This document shows, piece by piece, positions 60,782-64,000 of a stretch of DNA of 64,000 nucleotides. The stretch spans positions 162,415 through 226,414 of the forward strand of contig CCFG01000005.1 in the NCBI GenBank assembly GCA_000752215.1, given 5' to 3'. The notes under the pieces are model-generated. The model saw nothing but the letters and a program-made list of their open reading frames with translations, was not told where the DNA came from and did not search any database. The position numbers were made by a program, and so were the translations under genes. Source of the stretch: a bacterium MS4 (lineage in GTDB: Bacteria; Bacillota; Clostridia; Oscillospirales; Acutalibacteraceae). Positions within the stretch are counted from its first letter, which is position 1. Each line of letters begins with the position of its first letter.

Positions 60782-61867
60782 ATGGAATTATCCATTGGAA
60801 AGAACATTCAAGACAAACGAAAGGCCCTGGGTCTGACTCAGGAACAGCTGGCGTCCGCTCTTGGGGTCTCCATCGCGGCGGTTTCCAAATGGGAAACAGG
60901 CGGCGCCTGTCCGGATATCACGCTGCTCGCTCCCCTTGCCCGCCTGCTGGATATCACGGTGGACGACCTGCTCGGGTTTGAGCCGCAGCTGTCTACGGAA
61001 CAGGTCATGGACTTCTGCGGGCAATGCTCCCTGGAATTTGAACACGGCTCCTTTGAGCGCGCGGTGGCATTGGCTGAAAAATACCGGAAGGAATATCCCA
61101 ACAGTGCGCTTTTAAAGCTGCGTCTGGGCAGTGTCTGCATGATGCACACCCCCTGCGCCCGGACGGAAGAAGAAGCCGAAGGACTGCTGGAACAGGCGGA
61201 GGCACTGATGAGGGATGCGGCAAAAAGCGAGGAGGTTTCCACTCGGGAGGCTGCCTGGCAGAGTCTGTGCGCCCTGCTGATGCAGAAGGGACGTTACGAG
61301 GATGCGCTGAGGGCGCTCGAGCAGATTCACCAGCCGGTCATGGACCCCGCGGCGATGAAGGTTTCCGTGTATTACGCGATGGGCGACCTAGGAAAATCCA
61401 AGCAGACGGCGCAATATTTACTGACGAACCACCTGACCGCCTGCGACATTGCGCTGAATACCCTTTCAAACCTTGCAAAAAAAGAGAAGGACTATGCCCT
61501 TGCCCTGAAAATGGGAGACCTGAGCCTTCGGCTTTTCCGGATGTTTGACCGGGATAAGCTTTACGGGCAGGACCTGAACCATTATCTGATGATCGCGCAG
61601 TGCTATGCGGAGGAGGGAAAAGCCCGGAAAACGCTGGACACGCTGCATGACTTTGTAACGTGCGCACGAATGCCGCTCGATTTGGAAGCGGTGAAAGCAA
61701 GCCCCTTTTTTGACAGCATCGAAATGCGCGAAATGTCCTATTCCGAAAGCTATCTCAACCGCTGCGTCTGTCAGATGGTGAAGGAAAATCCCGCGTTTGA
61801 TTTTCTGAAGGGGAACCCGGAATTCGGGGGGATCCTGGAGGAGCTCGCACAGCTTTCCGAAAAATGA
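60782..61867 (+). CDS. XRE-family regulator with TPR-like helical C-terminus
   Basis: This 361-aa protein has a Cro/CI helix-turn-helix at about 4-60 (KRKALGLTQEQLASALGVSIAAVSKWETGGACPDI). About 280 residues of helical repeats follow, in TPR style (FERAVALAEKYRKEYPNSALLKLRLG, RYEDALRALEQ). Such proteins often sense peptides or act as stress regulators. No target is evident nearby. The start sits a little after a GAGG-like stretch. Confidence 0.88.
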   Translation: MELSIGKNIQDKRKALGLTQEQLASALGVSIAAVSKWETGGACPDITLLAPLARLLDITVDDLLGFEPQLSTEQVMDFCGQCSLEFEHGSFERAVALAEKYRKEYPNSALLKLRLGSVCMMHTPCARTEEEAEGLLEQAEALMRDAAKSEEVSTREAAWQSLCALLMQKGRYEDALRALEQIHQPVMDPAAMKVSVYYAMGDLGKSKQTAQYLLTNHLTACDIALNTLSNLAKKEKDYALALKMGDLSLRLFRMFDRDKLYGQDLNHYLMIAQCYAEEGKARKTLDTLHDFVTCARMPLDLEAVKASPFFDSIEMREMSYSESYLNRCVCQMVKENPAFDFLKGNPEFGGILEELAQLSEK

Positions 61868-61980
61868 TTCCACCGCCCGAAAGGCGGTATCGCTGTGAAA
61901 CGCCGCTTTCTGCATGGCCTGTTTTTTGTCGGGAGCCCAAAGCGAAAAAGCAACAAAAAAACAGGCCAACCGCCGCAGGA

Positions 61981-62009
61981 TTGACCTTGTTATTAGAAAA
62001 GAGTAAAAT
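61981..62009 (+). promoter_or_regulatory. Promoter of yjdF
   Basis: TTGACC (61981-61986) and TAAAAT (62004-62009) are separated by 17 nt, placing the start point at the beginning of the riboswitch. Confidence 0.7.
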
Positions 62010-62015
62010 AGATCG

Positions 62016-62102
62016 CACAAAGATAAAAACACAGTTCCGGTTGGTAGTCCGGACGCGGCAAACGCTGTCAGTAACCTGCCTCCTTGGTTGTCCGTTCTTT
62101 GT
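62016..62102 (+). ncRNA. yjdF-motif riboswitch candidate
   Basis: The 5' leader of yjdF folds with a closing stem ACAAAGA (62017-62023)/TCTTTGT (62096-62102). It also has an ACAG/CTGT stem and a CCGG...CCGG hairpin within it. yjdF RNAs are known to precede yjdF genes and bind azaaromatic compounds. The position and fold agree, but I have not aligned it to the consensus. The ribosome-binding site AGGAGG lies 13 nt downstream. Confidence 0.65.
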
Positions 62103-62127
62103 AAGGTACACAAAAGGAGGATATCTG

Positions 62128-62547
62128 ATGGGAAATACTGTTTTCAAACTGACGGTTCTTTTCGACGAACCATTTTGGGTAGGCATTTTTGAGCGCAAAT
62201 GTGACAGAAAGTATGAAGCTTGTAAAATTACATTCGGAGCCGAACCCAAGGATTATGATGTGTATGACTTCATACTCAAAAATTACGAAAAGCTGCGGTT
62301 CAGCCCCTCTCTGGAAGCTTCCATCCCGGATGAACCCCGTATGAATCCAAAACGTATGCAGCGGGAAGTAAAAAAGCAGCTGATGAGCACAGGGATTGGA
62401 ACAAAAGCTCAGCAGGCGTTGAAGCTTCAGCAGGAACAGGGAAAAACGGATCGGAAATTCCGCTCCCGTGCTGAACAGGAGGCTGAAAAGGAACGCCAGT
62501 TTCAATTACGGCAGAAAAGGCGGAGGGAAAAGCATAAGGGACGCTAA
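62128..62547 (+). CDS. yjdF: YjdF-family protein
   Basis: This 139-aa protein starts KLTVLFDEPFWVGIFERKCDRKYEACKITFGAEPKD, typical of YjdF/DUF2992. It ends in a basic, charged helix (EAEKERQFQLRQKRRREKHKGR). Its biochemical role is unknown; in Bacillus it is under a riboswitch for aromatic azaheterocycles. ATG 62128 follows AGGAGG. A riboswitch candidate sits in its leader. Confidence 0.88.
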   Translation: MGNTVFKLTVLFDEPFWVGIFERKCDRKYEACKITFGAEPKDYDVYDFILKNYEKLRFSPSLEASIPDEPRMNPKRMQREVKKQLMSTGIGTKAQQALKLQQEQGKTDRKFRSRAEQEAEKERQFQLRQKRRREKHKGR

Positions 62548-62592
62548 CTCTTCTTTCCGCCTCGACAAAATTGATTTGCCGGAGGACTGATT

Positions 62593-63063
62593 ATGAAATA
62601 CAATTGTACGCTCATTGCCGTGCGCGATATGGCGCGTTCCAAACAATTTTACTGCGGCCTGCTGGAAATGGAAGTAACCGCCGACTTCGGCGCGAACCTT
62701 ACGCTGTCCGATTGCGTCGCTTTGCAGACGCTGGATACCTGGAAGACGTTCCTGCACAGGGAGGAAACGGAAATCACTCTGGGGCACAACGCCGCCGAGC
62801 TGTACTTTGAGGAATCCGACATGGACCGTTTTCTGGAGAAGCTCGCGTCCTATCCGGGAATCGAATACGTTCACCCGCCGAAAGAACACGCCTGGGGGCA
62901 GCGGGTGGTACGCTTTTATGACCCCGACCGCAACATCATCGAAGTGGGAGAGGAAATGACGACGGTGGCGCGCCGCTTTGCCGCGAGCGGTATGACGCCG
63001 GAACAGGTAGCCGCACGGATGGATGTCCCCATCGGGGCCGTCCGGCACTGGCTGGCCGAATAG
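62593..63063 (+). CDS. VOC/glyoxalase-fold protein with C-terminal helix-turn-helix tail
   Basis: This 156-aa protein has a VOC (glyoxalase/bleomycin-resistance) domain in the first 120 residues (VRDMARSKQFYCGLLEMEVTAD, ELYFEESDMDRFLEKLAS, VVRFYDPDRNIIEVGEEM). A short tail reads ASGMTPEQVAARMDVPIGAVRHWLAE and looks like a helix-turn-helix. The VOC domain may be enzymatic or bind a small molecule; the tail is unusual. ATG follows GGAGG. Confidence 0.85.
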   Translation: MKYNCTLIAVRDMARSKQFYCGLLEMEVTADFGANLTLSDCVALQTLDTWKTFLHREETEITLGHNAAELYFEESDMDRFLEKLASYPGIEYVHPPKEHAWGQRVVRFYDPDRNIIEVGEEMTTVARRFAASGMTPEQVAARMDVPIGAVRHWLAE

Positions 63064-63119
63064 GGGCGGCGAGTACGGCTTTTTAGGATGACAGGGAAAG
63101 CGCAGCACGTGATCGGATT

Positions 63120-63152
63120 CAGGGGCCGTCCTCCGGAGGATGGCCCCTGTTA
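63120..63152 (+). terminator. Terminator after the VOC gene
   Basis: CAGGGGCC (63120-63127) and GGCCCCTG (63142-63149) pair, enclosing a TCCTCCGGAGGA palindrome. A short T-rich end follows. Confidence 0.65.
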
Positions 63153-63153
63153 T

Positions 63154-63182
63154 AAAAGAGGCCGCCAAAACATGGCGGCCTC
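63154..63182 (-). terminator. Terminator of the def gene
   Basis: The 9-bp stem GAGGCCGCC/GGCGGCCTC has a 7-nt loop and four Ts on the minus strand. Confidence 0.75.
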
Positions 63183-63199
63183 AAACTGTTTTCAGGGTT

Positions 63200-63667
63200 T
63201 TATTCCTCTTCTTCAATATTGACATATTCCAGAATTTTTTCCGTAAAGACGATCCCGTTCAGATGGTCGATTTCGTGACAGAGACATTTTGCCATATCGC
63301 CCGTCACATCCAAAGTGATCGGCTTTCCGTTTTCATCCAAAGCCTTTACCACGACATGGGACGGCCTTTTCAACCGGCCCCAGATTCCGGGGAAGCTTAG
63401 GCATCCCTCGATCACCGTCTGCTCGCCGCTTTCTTCCACGATTTCAGGATTCACCAGCTTAAAGAGCCCTTCCCCCATATCGGCGACCACCAAACGCCTT
63501 AAAATCCCTACCTGATTTGCTGCCAGACCGCCGCCGTTCGGGGCATGGTACATTGTCTCCGCCATATCGTCGAGAAGCTGACGGATATGGTCATCCACCT
63601 TGGCAACGGGTTTGCAGACCTTACGAAGAATTTCATCGTCAAACGTTCTGATTTGCCGCAACGCCAT
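63200..63667 (-). CDS. def: Peptide deformylase
   Basis: This 155-aa protein has all three deformylase motifs: GGGLAANQVG (with Gln), EGCLSFPG and HEIDH. It removes the N-formyl group from nascent proteins using a metal. It is the canonical enzyme, in contrast to the Met-variant at 45238-45648. ATG 63667 follows GAGGGTG. It overlaps the end of the upstream XRE gene by 29 nt. Confidence 0.95.
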   Translation of the reverse strand: MALRQIRTFDDEILRKVCKPVAKVDDHIRQLLDDMAETMYHAPNGGGLAANQVGILRRLVVADMGEGLFKLVNPEIVEESGEQTVIEGCLSFPGIWGRLKRPSHVVVKALDENGKPITLDVTGDMAKCLCHEIDHLNGIVFTEKILEYVNIEEEE

Positions 63668-63902
63668 CTGTCACCCTCCTGCTCGATTCCGCCCTCGATT
63701 TCCGCTCACTGTCCTCAAACAAAAACACGCTCTCGATCGGTTCCCCGAATACCCTTGCGATATCGTACGCAAGCCAGACGGAAGGCTCATTTTTCCCGGT
63801 TTCGACCGCATTGATCGCCTGTCTGGACGCGCCCACCAGCTCGCCCAGCTGCTCCTGGGTCAGCCCAAACAGCTCCCGAAGCTCTTTGACCCTGTTTCTC
63901 AC
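63639..63902 (-). CDS. XRE-family helix-turn-helix regulator
   Basis: This 87-aa protein is a single Cro/CI domain (VKELRELFGLTQEQLGELVGASRQAINAVETGKNEPSVWLAYDIARVFG) with a short extension that overlaps def. I prefer GTG 63902, six bases after GGAGGG, over the GTG at 63908. A palindrome GTAAA-G-TTTAC (63918-63928) lies between the promoter and the start. The overlap suggests co-translation with def. Confidence 0.88.
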   Translation of the reverse strand: MRNRVKELRELFGLTQEQLGELVGASRQAINAVETGKNEPSVWLAYDIARVFGEPIESVFLFEDSERKSRAESSRRVTDGVAANQNV

Positions 63903-63917
63903 ATTCACCCCTCCAAA

Positions 63918-63966
63918 GTAAAGTTTACCTTACATATATAGTAGCACCGGAATGCATTTATGTCAA
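63918..63966 (-). promoter_or_regulatory. Promoter and operator of the XRE-def operon
   Basis: On the minus strand TTGACA (63966-63961) and TACTAT (63943-63938) are 17 nt apart. The palindrome GTAAAGTTTAC (63918-63928) follows the start point and may be an XRE operator. No further gene is seen to the window end. Confidence 0.7.
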
Positions 63967-64000
63967 CTTGACCTTACATTCTTTTGATTCATTTCTTGCG

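Noticed and set aside
1-64000. CRISPR arrays, rRNA, tRNA genes, intact insertion sequences or phage genes
   Set aside because: No regularly spaced repeats, tRNA cloverleaf, rRNA segments, transposase or phage structural genes were recognised.

Overview
This window most likely comes from an anaerobic Gram-positive bacterium of the Bacillota, class Clostridia, perhaps near Ruminococcaceae/Oscillospiraceae. The basis is indirect: strong AGGAGG ribosome-binding sites, frequent TTG and GTG starts, textbook sigma-A promoters, a clostridial ETF/acyl-CoA dehydrogenase locus, a LicT/PTS operon, an ECF transporter and lipoprotein signals. No rRNA or tRNA gene was seen, so the lineage is inference. The AT-rich left end and the sugar operon at 23.7-31.5 kb look lower in GC than the iron-related region at 32-60 kb.

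Left part (1-23.5 kb). The 5' end of an acyl-CoA dehydrogenase gene runs off the left edge, divergent from a free-standing NRPS-type adenylation protein and etfB-etfA. Then come MarR + MATE efflux and TetR + a ketopantoate-reductase-like gene, both preceded by palindromic operators on sigma-A promoters. A minus-strand operon follows: FGGY kinase, split transketolase, zinc alcohol dehydrogenase, sugar-binding lipoprotein, sugar ABC ATPase, permease and histidine phosphatase. It is divergent from a DeoR regulator and reads as a polyol or pentose catabolic unit. Next are small housekeeping or unknown genes and a MerR-controlled flavoprotein/DUF362/cupin operon.

Sugar/peptidase operon (23.5-31.5 kb). 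A LicT-type antiterminator, preceded by its own RNA target and terminator, leads a 6-phospho-beta-glucosidase, PTS EIIBC, an MlrC/M81 metallopeptidase-like protein, an M24-fold protein that has lost metal ligands, a separate EIIA and a dedicated HPr with Arg in place of Ser46. This combination is unusual.

Metal-regulated region (31.6-59 kb). A palindrome, GTTAG-N6-CTAAC, recurs at six places with perfect arms and once with one mismatch. It lies upstream of a three-methyltransferase operon, a DUF6176 gene, an ECF transporter module, an ABC transporter pair, a GLUG-repeat lipoprotein, a small DtxR/MntR-family gene and an alpha/beta hydrolase gene. The regulated genes include an ECF S-T-AA system followed by an AraC regulator and a YbtPQ/IrtAB-like ABC pair. 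A second, tail-to-tail ABC pair has TetR and AraC regulators, and yaaA and a variant peptide deformylase lie between the pairs. A second DtxR-family regulator, with a C-terminal FeoA domain, and a feoA-feoB operon with different boxes (TAGG-N4-CCTA) follow. I infer an iron/metallophore acquisition island with two DtxR-type regulons. No siderophore biosynthesis genes are visible.

Right end (59-64 kb). A structured-RNA candidate precedes rsgA. Then come a decayed methyltransferase gene, an XRE-TPR regulator, yjdF behind a likely yjdF riboswitch, a glyoxalase-fold protein, a canonical peptide deformylase and an XRE regulator.
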